Counted from the first letter of the stretch, positions 51,426 through 63,960 are shown. The stretch is 64,000 bases of DNA from Sipunculus nudus (GCA_026874595.1 CM049320.1:38564714-38628713); one strand, 5' to 3'. The notes: generated from the sequence alone by a model not told the origin. Translations and numbers: made by a program.

Positions 51426-54400
51426 TTCTACTATCAGGTCATTCTCAGGAGTGCACTTAAGATGAAGTTCAGTCTAACTTTGCGGCCCCATGCTTCTCCT
51501 ATGATTCTCATTTCTCTGAAAGGGTAAGCCCTTCCTCTAACGATTCTGTGTTGCATTCTTGGGGGGGAAATGTATACCTGTGTGAAACAAACAACATCCG
51601 GTGTCGGGGGCAGAAAATGGTTTCAGATACCTAGACAATTCCTCTGTCATCTTTAATGTCACATACCTCACTGTACGTGTCAGAAAGACTAGATAATCTG
51701 CATTCATGTGAAAATAAGAATCTGCTCTGTATTTTTCTGTAATTTTATCTGAATTTTTGCACGGTGGCAAATCTTATTTTCAGCACTAGACTAGTAAATA
51801 ATCTGAAATGCAGACACTGGCTCCAGTTTTAGCCCAAAATATGCACATATTTATGTTGAATTGAACCTAAAGGGCTAAGTTTGAACACAAAAGGAGAAAC
51901 CAATTAATATCATGTTAATTTTTTAAAGATTCTTTGCATTTCTGAGTGATAAGTTTATGTTATTTGCATAGAAAGCAAGCAAGTTCTGATTAAGTGGAAA
52001 GGCTATACCATAGAATACTATGCAAATGTCCACATCAAAGAAGATATAAAGAATACTCTATAAGAAGGACCCATGTCTAAACTTGTCACATTCAAACCTT
52101 AACTTCTCTTTCTGCTTGGCAGACCAGAGATTCAAAAGGTGAACCATTCAATCGATTATATGGGTATATGCATTATTGCATCCATGGTCACAAACACAGT
52201 ATACGTACGTATCATCATATGGTTTCTGCCATTGACAGCCATTTTAAATATGTCACAATTTCTATCACCTGGAAATGTCCGTTGCATATTTGTTCACGAT
52301 ATTTATGTTATAAACAGCAGAAGAATTATTTTTTTTCATCTTCTACGATGTTCGTTTCTGCTTGGTAATATAATACAATATGATAATGACTGATAGTATC
52401 CTTTGACATCAAGGGGCTACATCACATGGCTCGATCATTTCACAAAAGTTTTTTTTTTTTGCATGAGTACAAAATGTTGTCACACAACACTTGTAGGTCC
52501 TGTACTATATATTGCATGGTGTTGGCCTGGGGTGACCACTTTTGTGCAAACAAATAGTTATATAACACAAAGTAGTGTACAAAACATGCACTGTATGATT
52601 ATATAAAACATATGGAAGAAACCAGCTATGTCACTGCCCATAGCTTGAGTTTAACCCTATATTACATTTTAGCTTGGCGTGGGCATAAAGAATGACATAC
52701 TATTCACCACACAAGACTTTCTCACAATAACAAAACGTGTTCCCGTTGCAACATTTCTAGAACCCCCAGCACACATCAACTGTGGCATAATAGCCACCTA
52801 ATCAAAAGAAGCCAATCATGATATATGACAATTAATAAAGGATTTCATAAAATATGAAACAATGTATGGTGACCATAATGTTGAAGGGAAGTGAATATGC
52901 TGGGATAGTGTATATACATAGATTTAGGTTATTGAATATATATGTTAGCAAATTTCCTTTGCATGTTCACTATTGTATTCACTAAAAATAAATTTTATTC
53001 AAAGTATATAACAGATTGATTTTAAAACAGGAACTGTGCTAGAAATCCACTATGATGGTATATTGATGTATATATGTGGCTAGAATTTAATGTAATAAAG
53101 CCACAGTTTATATTACAGTGTAGTGGCTCAATAAGACTCAATACATGACAGTCACAGATTAATTTAACATATTCATTAAGAATTGCTGGGTCATCATGCA
53201 GATATTAAATACTGAGATCTCTTTTGTTGGGTCAACCTGTTGATATTAAGGTAACAGAGAGCACCTATACATTCCCTACTAATAATCAGTGAACCACTAG
53301 AACTGAATGAGGCCTTTGTTAGATTCTTAACCCGTTCCTGCCCAAGTACTTACTAATCCCGAGTTTTAAATTGCCTTTCCATCAAATATTAACTAGTCCG
53401 ATTATGGCCGGCAACCTGCTATTAAATGTCAGGCAATCACATTTTTTCTGGGTTTTTTTTTACCCAGAACTATCCTCAAGAAAAAGCCGAGGTTCAGGAA
53501 CACATGTTACTGAAACACGAGATTAATAGGTTAAAACAAAGTATTCTGCATATTTTGAAAATAAAAAGCCATCATATATATATTTTATATGTAAATAAGA
53601 AAAAAAAAGCAAAAACATTTTAAAACTGATAATTAATGATAAATCATAAAGAAAAGAAACCACTAACCTTCGTAAATATTAAGTAAACTTGATGTGGTCA
53701 ATGCCATATGCCTACTTAACCATGAACTATCTTCCTCACAAAATATATCCCAATGCTTGTACCATTAGTATTGGAATGCAAGCACTATAGATCCATGCAA
53801 AAATGCATTTCCCCTTTGGTAGATCATTAAAAAAGAAAAAGTGTCTACATATATATATATATATATATAATATAATATAATTTAATGTGTCAGATATTCA
53901 AAATTTGTGTCTTTACATTGTGCTTTTGAACAGAATGGTCGCTCACAAGGACCAATTGTTACATGAAATAAAAAAAGTTTAAGGAATATTGTACCCTCAG
54001 ATTTAAAACATATACTGCATTAATGTGGCAATGCCAAAATGAGAAACTTTATGAATTGAACTTAATACAATTAAATTAGTAAATACAGCCATTTTTCGGC
54101 TGCATTTAAGAAATATTAGTTTGCAAGAATGCTTTATGACAACTGAACAGTTTAATGAAAAAGGTTGAAAATGATCCTCTCAGGAACAAAACACATAAAT
54201 AATTTTTAATTTTAGATCTGCATTCCATCTTTAATTTTATATTATAATTTTAAATATGAAAACAAACTGTAAAGTACTCATAAGCTATACACTGATAAAT
54301 ATTTTTGTGAAATAGTCTGGGGTACGACTAAGAAATTTGTGCTACTGAACTTAGTTTGGAATTCTACTGAACACCATATATTTGCCTCCCACCTCACGTT

Positions 54401-55148
54401 TGCAAATATAATAGAAAGACATTATATAATGATTACAATAATACAAGAAAACATGAGACACCCATGGGTGTTTTCCACAATTAGTGCTCATTGATATGGG
54501 CAAATACTCTTAAACATATCTGCATGGCACTAATAAAAATACCTACTGCCGGTTAAATACAATATCTGTTTGTACATTGGAAGCAGAGTTTGCTGTGCAT
54601 ATTCCCATAGCAACACAGTAATGACTAGCAATTAGCTTTTTTTCAATAAGAGTGACCACTGACAATGCACAATGGTAACATTTATTACAATGTTTACCAG
54701 AGTAAATACATAAATGCATCCAGTGGTGTATTAATAATGCTGACCAACAGGAATATCAAAGAATCAGCATCGATGCACATGAATAATGGATATTTCAGAA
54801 ATACGATGGAAAACAAATATAAAGTATTTCCAGGAATTTGAGTTCATAATTTCAAATTTTTGTCAGTACATAATATTTAATATTTGAAAATAAAATGCAA
54901 ATTTGTGTGGAACTAATGCATTAAGCCCACGCAAGCAACATACAGTAGTAATAAGTGCTGAATATATGAGAAAGACAATAGAGTAATCCTTGCCTATAAT
55001 CTGAGCACTTAATAATGCCCGAAATTTATACTTTGTGCTGACAAACCAATGGAACAACCTTAGCCTTATTGCTGTTGGAATAGTGATGTTTTTACGGTGG
55101 GGACACACGTGACATCCAAAATCTAGCGAGCGCATGGTGGGGAGTCAC
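51426..55148. other. AT-rich non-coding stretch, probably intronic
   Basis: No exon recognised. It has a short (TA)n at 53849-53869 and small poly-T/poly-A runs. If the exon at 55149-55526 is real, this lies downstream of it on the minus strand, starting with its putative donor site. Confidence 0.45.
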
Positions 55149-55526
55149 CTGCGAAGGGAAGTTGAACAAACTGGACGGGGGTGGGAGTCGTAGAAGATTC
55201 AGATCCCTCTTGCTGATTTCCGCAAGGCGTTTAGACGAGTCAACGCGGTAATCTATAGGCCCTTCTGGGTCCCGCTCGGCTGCGGCACTTTCAAGCACTT
55301 CTGGGCGATATGGGGTCATCGGGGTCAGAGCTGGTGGCAATGGAACATGATTGGTTGGTCGCAATTCTGGTGCCTCTCCATTGGTGGAGCTGGGACAGAG
55401 CTGCAAGCTGGTTGGCTGACGAATGAGTGCTGGTGGGGAGATCGCCCTGGTGACGGCTGTTGCCGTGGTGATGGTTAACCCCGAAGGACGTAACATACTC
55501 TCGCTAAAGGGAGCTTCCAAGTGTGC
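55149..55526 (-). CDS. Candidate internal exon, 126 codons, protein unknown
   Basis: The only segment with convincing coding character. On the minus strand the open frame begins exactly after a 3' splice acceptor (TTCTGTAG, pyrimidine-rich upstream), whose TAG is the in-frame stop that closes the frame upstream. It runs to CAG|GTGACT, a good donor. Both junctions fall in phase 0, giving 378 bases. Composition is GC-rich in a very AT-rich setting. Residues 1-75 are Pro/Ser/Thr/Leu/Ala-rich (LRPSGLTITTATAVTR near 12-27, VPLPPALTPMTPYRP near 61-74). Residues 82-110 are charged (ERDPEGPIDYRVDSSKR, AEISKRDLN). The end is LLRLPPPSSLFNFPSQ. There are no Cys/His finger motifs, membrane segments or signal peptide. 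Such composition suits a disordered linker, for example in a nuclear regulator, but I do not recognise the family. Alternatively the frame continues 18 codons to a TAA at 55092-55094 as a terminal exon. Confidence 0.6.
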
Positions 55527-56849
55527 CTACAGAACATAACCATAAGAGGGAATATTAATCACATGACTAGTTAGCATACTGCAATTTCTTTTTGAAGCAG
55601 GCATGTAAAGCACCTTGGCAAGCTGCTTCTTCTAGCATAGGGATGTAGCGAATGGCCAAAGGTTTCTTTCCTATTTTATCCCATATAATTTTTTTGTTCC
55701 CAATTTGTCCAAACAATGATCAGAAGAAGCCAAAAAATTGTAATTCATCAACAGAAATTTTGAATAATAACAAAATGCCCATTTAAGCAGAAATTTTATG
55801 ATCTTCCAAAAAAATGTGAGTTTTTTTCCCTGTTATAGTACTTCTGCAGGCACTGGGGTTAAAACTTTTTTTATTGGTTACAACCACTGAAGCAGTCTAA
55901 ACAGCTTGTCATACGCACAAGGTCAGACAGAGGTCATTGCTTTACAAACCTAAAGGCTTATTCGTAGCAGTCGCGCTGAAAATTAAGAGCATTAAGCAAG
56001 GAAGGAGAGAGAGCATTTATGCAAGAAATCATATGCAAGAAGAAAATACTAAGGTATAACATAGCAATAGTAATATATTACCAGGCATTAACATTTTGAG
56101 ACTAAGATTTTTTTGCTGATATTGAACATTTTTTAATTCCCTTAGAACAGAAATAAAAAACGATAGAGCCAAAATTCTTTTTTTCATTAAGAGTTATAAT
56201 TTTAAGTGTTTCTATTCAAAATATTTCCATTACCATAGCAACAAAATCTCCATATTATTTTTGAGTCACCCATTCATCAATTTAACATACAAAAATTCCC
56301 TCTACAACTGTCAACTATTACTTGCAGAAGCCATTTCTAAAAACAGTAACCGTTAAAGCATGAAGAAGTAGGATTCTCATATCATATTATGGTTTACATG
56401 AGCAATTCTCTAAAATGATAAAATCACCTTTTCAACCTTTGACACTATCTGATTAAACAAAACACTAAGTTACCAGTCATGAATATTCATGAATATCTTT
56501 CAATCTCTGCTATAGTGGTGATTCAAATACCTGATACTGGCCTATGAGAAGTATCATTTCTTGAATAGCTATGATATGCTTTCATTATATACAAAAGATG
56601 CCTCTGATTTCTCAACTACATGTTGCAACCTTGGAGTATTCCTTGTGCTGTGAATAGAAATCTGAAAACAAGGAGACTAAAAATAAGATAATTCTTATCA
56701 TGTACCTCCCTACATCCTCTTTAGACAAGCTTTCCCATGGACAGGTCAAAGTTCTGCCTTTAAACAAACAATTTCAGGCTTGTTGGCCATTACTTTAGTG
56801 TCCATATAGGTAGAATATTATCAGGATAAACTGTTCTTTAAATGTATGG
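55527..56849. other. AT-rich stretch upstream of the candidate exon
   Basis: No gene seen. It starts with the pyrimidine-rich acceptor region of the minus-strand exon. An X-box-like ATTACCATAGCAAC lies at 56229-56242. Confidence 0.45.
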
Positions 56850-58020
56850 TGCTCTGAAGGTGGTCATATTATCAGTATATTACTGTTCTGTAAGTATTAT
56901 GACACTCTGATGGTAGTCATATTACTATTGCGTTACTGTTATATAGTAAGTAGTTTGATGCACTGATGGTGGTCATATTATGAGAGTATTAATGTATAAT
57001 GAGTATTCTGACTCTCTGATGGTGGTCATATCATAAGAGTTTTACTGTACTAAAGTAAGTATTTTGATGCACTGATGGTGGTCATATTATGAGAGTATTA
57101 CTGTATGAGTATTCTGGCTCTCTGATGGTGGTAATATTATCAAAGTATTACTGTACTGTAAGTATTATGACGCTCTAATGGTGGTCATATTATCAGAGTA
57201 TTACTGTACTCTAAGTATTATGATGCTCTGACTGTAGGTATTATGACTCTTTGATGGTGGTCATATTATCAGAGTATTACTGTACTGTAAGTATTATGAC
57301 GCTCTGATGGTGGTCATATTATCAGAGTATTAATGTACTGTAAGTATTATGATGCTCTAATGGTGGTCATATTATCAGAGTATTACTGTACTGTAAGTAT
57401 TATGACGCTCTGATGGTGGTCATATTATCAGAGTATTACTGTTCTGTAAGTATTATGACACTCTGATGGTGGTCATATCATCAGAGTATTACTGTTATGT
57501 AAGTATTATGATGCTCTGATGGTGGTCATATTATCAGAGTATTACTGTTCTGTAAGTATTATGAGGCTCTGATGGTGGTCATATTATCAGAGTATTACTG
57601 TTCTGTAAGTATTACAATGTTCTGATGGTGGTCATATTATCAGAGTATTACTGTACTGTAAGTATTTTGACGCTCTGATGGTGGTCATATTATCAGAGTA
57701 TTACTGTACTGTAAGTATTATGATGCTCTGATGGTGGTCATATTATCAGCATATTACTGTACTGTATGTATTATGACACTGTGATGGTGGTCATATTTCC
57801 ATAGTATAACTGAATAGTAGATATTTTGATTCTCTGATGATTGTCATATTATCAGCATATTACGGTATTTTAAGTATTCTGATGCACTTACGGTTGTCAT
57901 ATTATCAGCATATTACAGTATTGTAAGTATTTTGATGGTGGTCATATTATCAGAGTATCACTGTACAATTAGTATTCTAACATTCTGATGGTGGTCACAT
58001 TATCAGCATATTACTGTACT
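56850..58020. repeat. 53-bp minisatellite, ~22 copies, each with a hairpin
   Basis: A tandem array of a 53-bp unit that begins CTCTGATGGTGGTCATATT, continues ATCAGAGTATTACTGTA and ends AAGTATTATGACG. Between 57302 and 57779 the spacing is exactly 53 bases (57302, 57355, 57408, 57461 and onward) with only scattered substitutions. Toward both edges copies shorten and decay, with partial units near 57225-57250 and 57930, and faint traces to about 58070. Within each unit CTCTGAT and ATCAGAG are perfect inverted repeats around a 12-base loop, so every copy can form a hairpin. No frame stays open through the array, since 53 is not a multiple of three and stops recur. Confidence 0.95.
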
Positions 58021-58070
58021 CGATGTGTTCTGACTGTATGTATTTTGCAATATTATCAGGATTTTCTGTA

Positions 58071-59329
58071 TTGAAAATATTATGATGCCCTGAAGGTAAT
58101 CTTATTATCAAGATTTTATCAAGCACCCTGATTTTGTGAAAATGACCATATTTTCTGGATGTTTAGTATTATATTTTCTTGATTATATTCATTTTGATGC
58201 TGTGGCTGTGCTAGTATTATCAGCGTGTTCATATTATATAGGTTTTACTGTATTGAAAGTATTCTATGCTCTTAAGTTTTTAATAATTTCCTAATATAAT
58301 CAGGATTTTACAGTATTCCCATGAAATGCCTATATCAATATCTGATACTCTCATATCAGAAAGAAGAATAACTGGCCTGTAATGTTATAGCTTTCTTTAT
58401 TACGCGACTGTCTAAATATATACCACAAATACAAATTCAAAATAAAATTTGAATTTATTCTTTTATCATCATAAACTGTTCAAAGCACTTTTAATAAGAC
58501 AGTTCAATGAACTTTCTAGTACCTTTCCAATCACATGACAGGACTTTCTTTTGAAAGTGCATGTGAAACAAACCGTCTTTGATGAATGAAAATTCAGAAT
58601 ATTCTGCTGTAGAGAAGTCTTTGGCATTCTTCAAGTACGAAAACTGAAATAACACCTACACAATAAATGCAATAGAAAACAGAACACTCCACAAAAACTG
58701 ATGGCATCTAGACAGAGAAGTCATAAAAGTTCTGATATAAACACAAATTTTTTTTATGGCCATTCAATTCACTTTCATATACTTTATTTAAAGAATTAGA
58801 AATGGGGTTATTTTCATGTAAATAATTTTCATCCTCACTCAGAGAAGAAGTTTAATAAAGAACTTTTCTGAGTTAGTCTGAACATTTAATCTCTTCTGTA
58901 ATTTATGACTGTTGTACTGACCAATGACCACATGTGTTCAGGTGAAGTATTTGTTTCAGCATACAGCCTGTTGAGGTACCAGCAGGGAACAAACTACGGA
59001 CCTTACACTGTTAAGTCCACTGCTAGCTTTAGGCTACATCCTACCTTAGATTACATGCCATATTTCATAACTTTTACTTTGGATTCAAGATATTATGTAG
59101 GCCATGAATGACCATCATGCTACACTTTTCTAACATTAGAATAGTTTGTTTTACAAGTTTGGTATATACAGAGCCCATTTCATATGTCTAATGCAGAGAC
59201 AGACATCGAGATACTTTAAACCATTAAAACTAGTTGTTATGTGTGAAAGACATGAACTAGCGTAAACATAACAAGTACATAATAAGTAAGATTTCAATAT
59301 TATTTACTAAATAAACCTGCAGATCAGGT
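58071..59329. other. AT-rich non-coding stretch
   Basis: The first ~200 bases carry faint remains of the minisatellite words (TATTATCAGG, TTTTACTGTATTG). The rest is unremarkable and holds no gene. Confidence 0.5.
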
Positions 59330-60270
59330 TGCAAGACAGGTTTCCATGGTTACCATGTTTCCGTGAAGCTCGGTCTCCTTGACATTTTCCCTAACTCCTT
59401 CCTCTGAATTGTTAAAATTAAATTCTGCTCCAAGATATTGTGGTCAACTTCTAGTATTAATGATTTATTTTTATCTTCACAAAATATGTCATCCATACCA
59501 GGGCTCCCACCTTATTCAAGGTCATTTATAGTAAAGATAGCGAGATAAGCAAAGTGTGAAGAAAATAAATCGAGCATTATAATGAAGACAGGGTATTCCA
59601 GCGGAATATAAGTATCACCTGCTCGTTAAGTAACGAGAAACTAATTAGCATCAGTAATACATTCTTCATCTTACGATGACTCATCTGTCCTGCATCCCAT
59701 CATGCACTATAAAATATAACTCAAAGGAGGGAACTGCGAAGGACTAACACCACCAGGTGATGCGATCCATTCGTAAGTGCTTACAGTAAAAATAGAAGAA
59801 CTGTTTTTTGGGGGGTCCATTTACGATTTTCACAATTCTGTTTGGTTTATTCAGAAGCAACTATTGGGAGTTTTTCCTTTTCAAACTGGAGCAACCCATA
59901 CAGAATACTAAACTGTATACCCTGTGACATGGAACGGATTCAACAATTACGAAAACCCTCCGAGGACAAGGGCTATTGTACAAACTTCACGGGCACCTGT
60001 CACCCTCAACCAAGTAACGGCAGAGCCCAACACTTTGCTTGAATGGTAATCTGAAGCTATTCTGTGCCTGCCAATTGGTGGTAATTTCTCTTCTAGTTCA
60101 GCAGAAAACATTAAATGTGAAAACATCCAAAACACCAGCACAGGTCGTACTTAAAATGCATGCTGTTATAGTAATGAACTCTCGCTAATCTGTAATGCAT
60201 TTCCTAGCACCTGTCAGTAACTTTAGAATCGGTTATACTCTCCTTCATGGCACTTACCCCCCAACGATAA
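59330..60270. promoter_or_regulatory. Large complex island K, candidate conserved element
   Basis: The longest composition island. It contains an X-box-like GTTACCATGTTTCC (59349-59362), the 15-base word ATCCCATCATGCACT (59694-59708) shared with island I, an ACTAATTAGCATC homeodomain-type site near 59640 and several CpG-containing words. The frames 59842-60042 (plus) and 59947-60141 (minus) overlap on opposite strands, again showing a low stop density and not a gene. Could be two adjacent elements (59330-59730 and 59820-60270). Confidence 0.33.
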
Positions 60271-61539
60271 GAGGGCTATGGAAATAATTTCACAACCTTT
60301 TAAACATGTTATTCATTGGACCACGGTGAAATTCAAGCTAGGTAGGCAAACTTGCATAAAATGGGCAACAGGTATTAGAGCACATCCATTCATATCTACT
60401 GCCTCATTCAATATAAGTGATGGGTTGAAAAAAATTAGAAAGTTTAAAAATAGATTCAAAAACTATGTAAATTCAGCATTTTTTAAAATGATAATTTATA
60501 ATTAACCAAGGTAAAGAGTACATTTGTAGTGAAAATTAGATAAATGTCTGATAAAATAAGAATTTGACTGAACTATTCTTATAATTTAATTAACATATAT
60601 TTACATAATATAGATTAATATTGGTGCCCAATTATTCACTTATGTCACAGAAATATGAAATTAAAAAGGTTTGGTTGACTTTTTCAATTTCAATTCCATA
60701 AGAACCATTTATCTATATAAGATTATAGAAAAGGACATTTGGGAGTTTCATAATTTACTTAAATTAATATTTACTTAGGGTTTTCATATATGACAAGTTT
60801 ATACTTAATATACTTAATACTTTATTTTATTCAACTGTCGCTAATAAACTTAATAGAGTTTTAAGGCTATTACAACCTGTCAATTTTAATATACAAAGTG
60901 AACCAGGGGTAAATGCATGAAGGGCAAATTCCGATAAGCTTAATTCAACATTAACGCAGACTGTTAATTCACAGGGAACTTAATTGTTTACATTTATTAA
61001 TGTGAATAAAATGTAACAAAAGTAGATTTAAAAAAAAAAGAGATTTTCTATTAATATTTCTTCTGGTGACTTCAAATTAATTTGAGTAAATTACAAACAG
61101 ATGGGATATTTGAGATTACTCAATCTAAACCATTTACTCAGCTGAAAAACAAGTTCAGCTCACATTAGGCTGACTGCCAAAGTACCAATGTGGTCTCTCA
61201 AGCTCTTACTTTTACCTTTATACTGTGTTGAAATGAATATATATTTTTTTTAATTATATTTATATTTGAGAGTGAAGACCATATATATCATATGTCAATT
61301 TTGACAACAGAAAGTAAAAAGTTGTATAGAGTATTACATACATGTATATTTGTTGAGTATGAAATACTTTATTAATATATGAACACCTGTCTCACATTAA
61401 CAATAAGAAGATAAAGGAAGCACCTGCATTTGGGACCATAATATATATTTAATATAAAAAAAATAATGATGCATGTTGTAAACTGAGTATGATAAGTTTG
61501 GGTGGAATACTTCTTTAACAGTAAAGATACTCATGAAAC
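60271..61539. other. AT-rich non-coding stretch
   Basis: No gene seen. The ORF at 60278-60505 is Lys/Asn/Phe/Ile-rich and typical of chance frames in AT-rich DNA. Confidence 0.5.
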
Positions 61540-61900
61540 ATTTGCGAGCAGAAATTTAAATACATGCCTTGGGCCAACCCATTGCCCATAATCGGGGTTA
61601 TGGTCACTTGCCTCCTTTGATATGGAGATCAAATGAGCAAATATCAGAAAACGAAGATCCATTATATGAGCAGAGTTTTTGTTGAATTGTACACGGAGGG
61701 CCGGCTTTATGATAAAAAAACATATACAGGGCAGATAATAAACATGAAAGATGCGTTGAAGGACTGTCACATGCGGAGATGACGGAAAAAACTCCGGCAG
61801 AACATGCATTACGGTTCTTTTGTTAATGTGACCCTTTAATTGGATTCCCCACAGGTACAGTTGAAACATACACCTGGAACCACAAAACATGCAACATTTT
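61540..61900. promoter_or_regulatory. Complex island L, candidate conserved element
   Basis: A sharply bounded complex segment inside AT-rich DNA. It is open for 119 codons on the minus strand from a possible ATG, but the translation is a mixture of aromatic and hydrophobic residues with no motif. Features include CCCATTGCCCATAATCGGGG near 61577 and CATTATATGAGC near 61659. I favour conserved non-coding DNA; an unusual small exon is possible. Confidence 0.3.
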
Positions 61901-62199
61901 CCTCCCTATATTTTTAAGGGAAAAATACCCTTATACCACTAGTATAAGAAAGCCATCACTATAGGCCGGCCTAGGAGAGATTTCTCATTCATTTTGCACT
62001 TGGCACTATAAAACCCATCACCCCTTGATCTTCACGGAATATTTGGGGGGGGGGGGGAGGATAATAAAACAGCTCAGATACCAGGAAAAATTAAGTAACC
62101 AGCTCCCTAACATTTTATACACCGTTTTTAAAGAAACGTAACACGCAAAAGGTAGACATTACCGTGTTATATTCCATATTCCACATAAAAATAAAGAAA

Positions 62200-62620
62200 C
62201 TTTCGAAAATTTTCCAGAGAAGACCGGGCCTCACCAAAGTTCCAGTATTACGAGCTTGTGTTTCACAGGGGCACAGGAAATTCATATCCTTCTCAGTTTA
62301 AACATACTTGACTGAACCTTTATTCTAGTTGCTATGGTAACCCCCAGGTAATATGCACCCAGTGGGTTCAGATTGCGATGATTTTCTTAGCTCTATTAGG
62401 CCTGAAACACATCGTTTATTTAGAAGGAATCCTGCAGGGTGGCTCACTATGTCTCTACTTCTTGTGCCTAGGAGGTCAACCAACCTAGCTCTGTCTCTAT
62501 GTAATGGCTCTGCAAAATCGTTGAAAAAGGAGCCTCAACATAGTTCGTGTCTCTTGCTGCTTCCGAAACTGCCGTAAATCAGCAGCTCAGAGCTTACCCT
62601 GCTTGTTCATTATTATTTTT
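62200..62620. promoter_or_regulatory. Complex island M with consensus X-box
   Basis: GTTGCTATGGTAAC at 62328-62341 is a full two-half-site RFX X-box around AT, the best match in the window. The surrounding 300 bases are complex and GC-elevated. A 74-codon plus-strand frame (62353-62577) follows immediately, but its translation looks random. Candidate RFX-bound promoter or enhancer. Confidence 0.38.
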
Positions 62621-63689
62621 GCAGCCTTACTGCCATCATATCTAACCAAAGGAAATTTTGTGGTTAATTCATAATTTCTGCTCTTCATAAATTACTTTCA
62701 CTGGCTTAGCAAACATGGTACATTGAACTTAGTCAGGATTTTTTTATTCTTAGACTTAATAATAAATTTCATCAGCTCAGAGTGGAAAGATATTGTGTCA
62801 AGGATTGAAGGTTTGAACAGCTAGGATTTAATGGTGCAAGGCATGTTATATTTATGGAACACACTCTCATAATGTATTTACTTTTTGTGGACAGTAAAGG
62901 GTTAATGTGCTTAATCCCTTGTACAATGATGAATTGCTGTTTTTGTGTATATATATTTGATTAAATGGGTGTCAACAATTAAAATAAACATATACTGATA
63001 TATATTTTCTTCATATCAATATATATATATATATTATATATACATAATGTAGCTCACTCTGCTTCGCTATATTGATCATTGATTTGCATTGTAAAAATTA
63101 AAAATTATATATTAATATAATAATATTAATAAAAATAATAAAATATAATTATAATAAAAATAATAATAATAAACAATAAAATAATATAATTATTATTATT
63201 TAATAACTTTGCTGTAAAAATAGTTTGATGTGTACTGATTGTGAGTGTTTAAGAGAGACAAGGCAAAAAATATTTAAGTATGACCATGCATGTATTTAAA
63301 ATGTAATACAATACAGACCAGCAAACTACCTTAGTCATTATATCAAACATAGAGATTGCTTAGAAAGGGCACCAAATCTAGGATTCATTTTGTATTAGCT
63401 GTTTGTAGAACAGGTGGTACTTGTCATATTAATTCTGCTTGCATGAATGTTTAAGGCAAGCATATTTTAATATCCTTCCAAATTGTCATAAAATTCAAAA
63501 TATCATTATACTCAATGCATTAAGTTAATGACAACCCTGTATTAAATATCACAAACATGACTTTTCTGGGAAAGGTATATTATGCATAACAAATACTGAA
63601 CAATTCTGTTATCATACTTAAAAATTCAGATCCTCACATAATCCTAACTTTTTCATCTTAATTTCATGCTGGCTGTGCATGCTACTGGT
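62621..63689. other. AT-rich and A/T-only spacer
   Basis: No gene seen. Between about 63085 and 63205 the sequence is nearly pure A/T with AAT/TAA triplets. A short (TA)n lies near 63020-63040. Confidence 0.5.
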
Positions 63690-63960
63690 ATTTTAGCATC
63701 TACAGATGCCCAGAAGTGCAGCTCGCTAAATGGCAAACAAGATGAACTTAAAACCCCTAACACTGCAGAAAAAGTCAATTAGATAGCCCACTTCACCTGC
63801 TCCAAACATATACTTTCATTTATTAAACGCATAAAATGAAATAAACATTAAAACTATACAGTAGGCAATCAACAAAACAGGCTGGCAGAGTGCGCAGCCT
63901 GGGGAAGGGCTCCCAGCTTGCTGTAGCAGTAATATTTGCAGACTATGCGGCGTTGCTAGG
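63690..63960. promoter_or_regulatory. Complex island N, candidate conserved element
   Basis: Less AT-rich sequence with AAACGCATAAAATGAAATAAA-type words near 63826 (TTTATGCG is a Hox/Cdx-like site on the minus strand). A GC-richer block of complex sequence at 63880-63960 runs toward the window end. It may continue beyond the window. Confidence 0.22.

Noticed and set aside
54863-55135. Minus-strand 90-codon frame next to the candidate exon
   Set aside because: It overlaps the exon's downstream flank in another frame, is AT-rich and has no signals of its own.
56850-58020. CRISPR-like array
   Set aside because: The 53-bp units are contiguous with no unique spacers, and the setting is eukaryotic. 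A minisatellite explains it fully.
61531-61890. 119-codon minus-strand frame
   Set aside because: No motif, no framing splice sites and an odd aromatic/hydrophobic mix. Kept only as a candidate conserved element.
62353-62577. 74-codon plus-strand frame just after the X-box
   Set aside because: Starts soon after a regulatory-looking motif but lacks any protein-like pattern. Too short to support.
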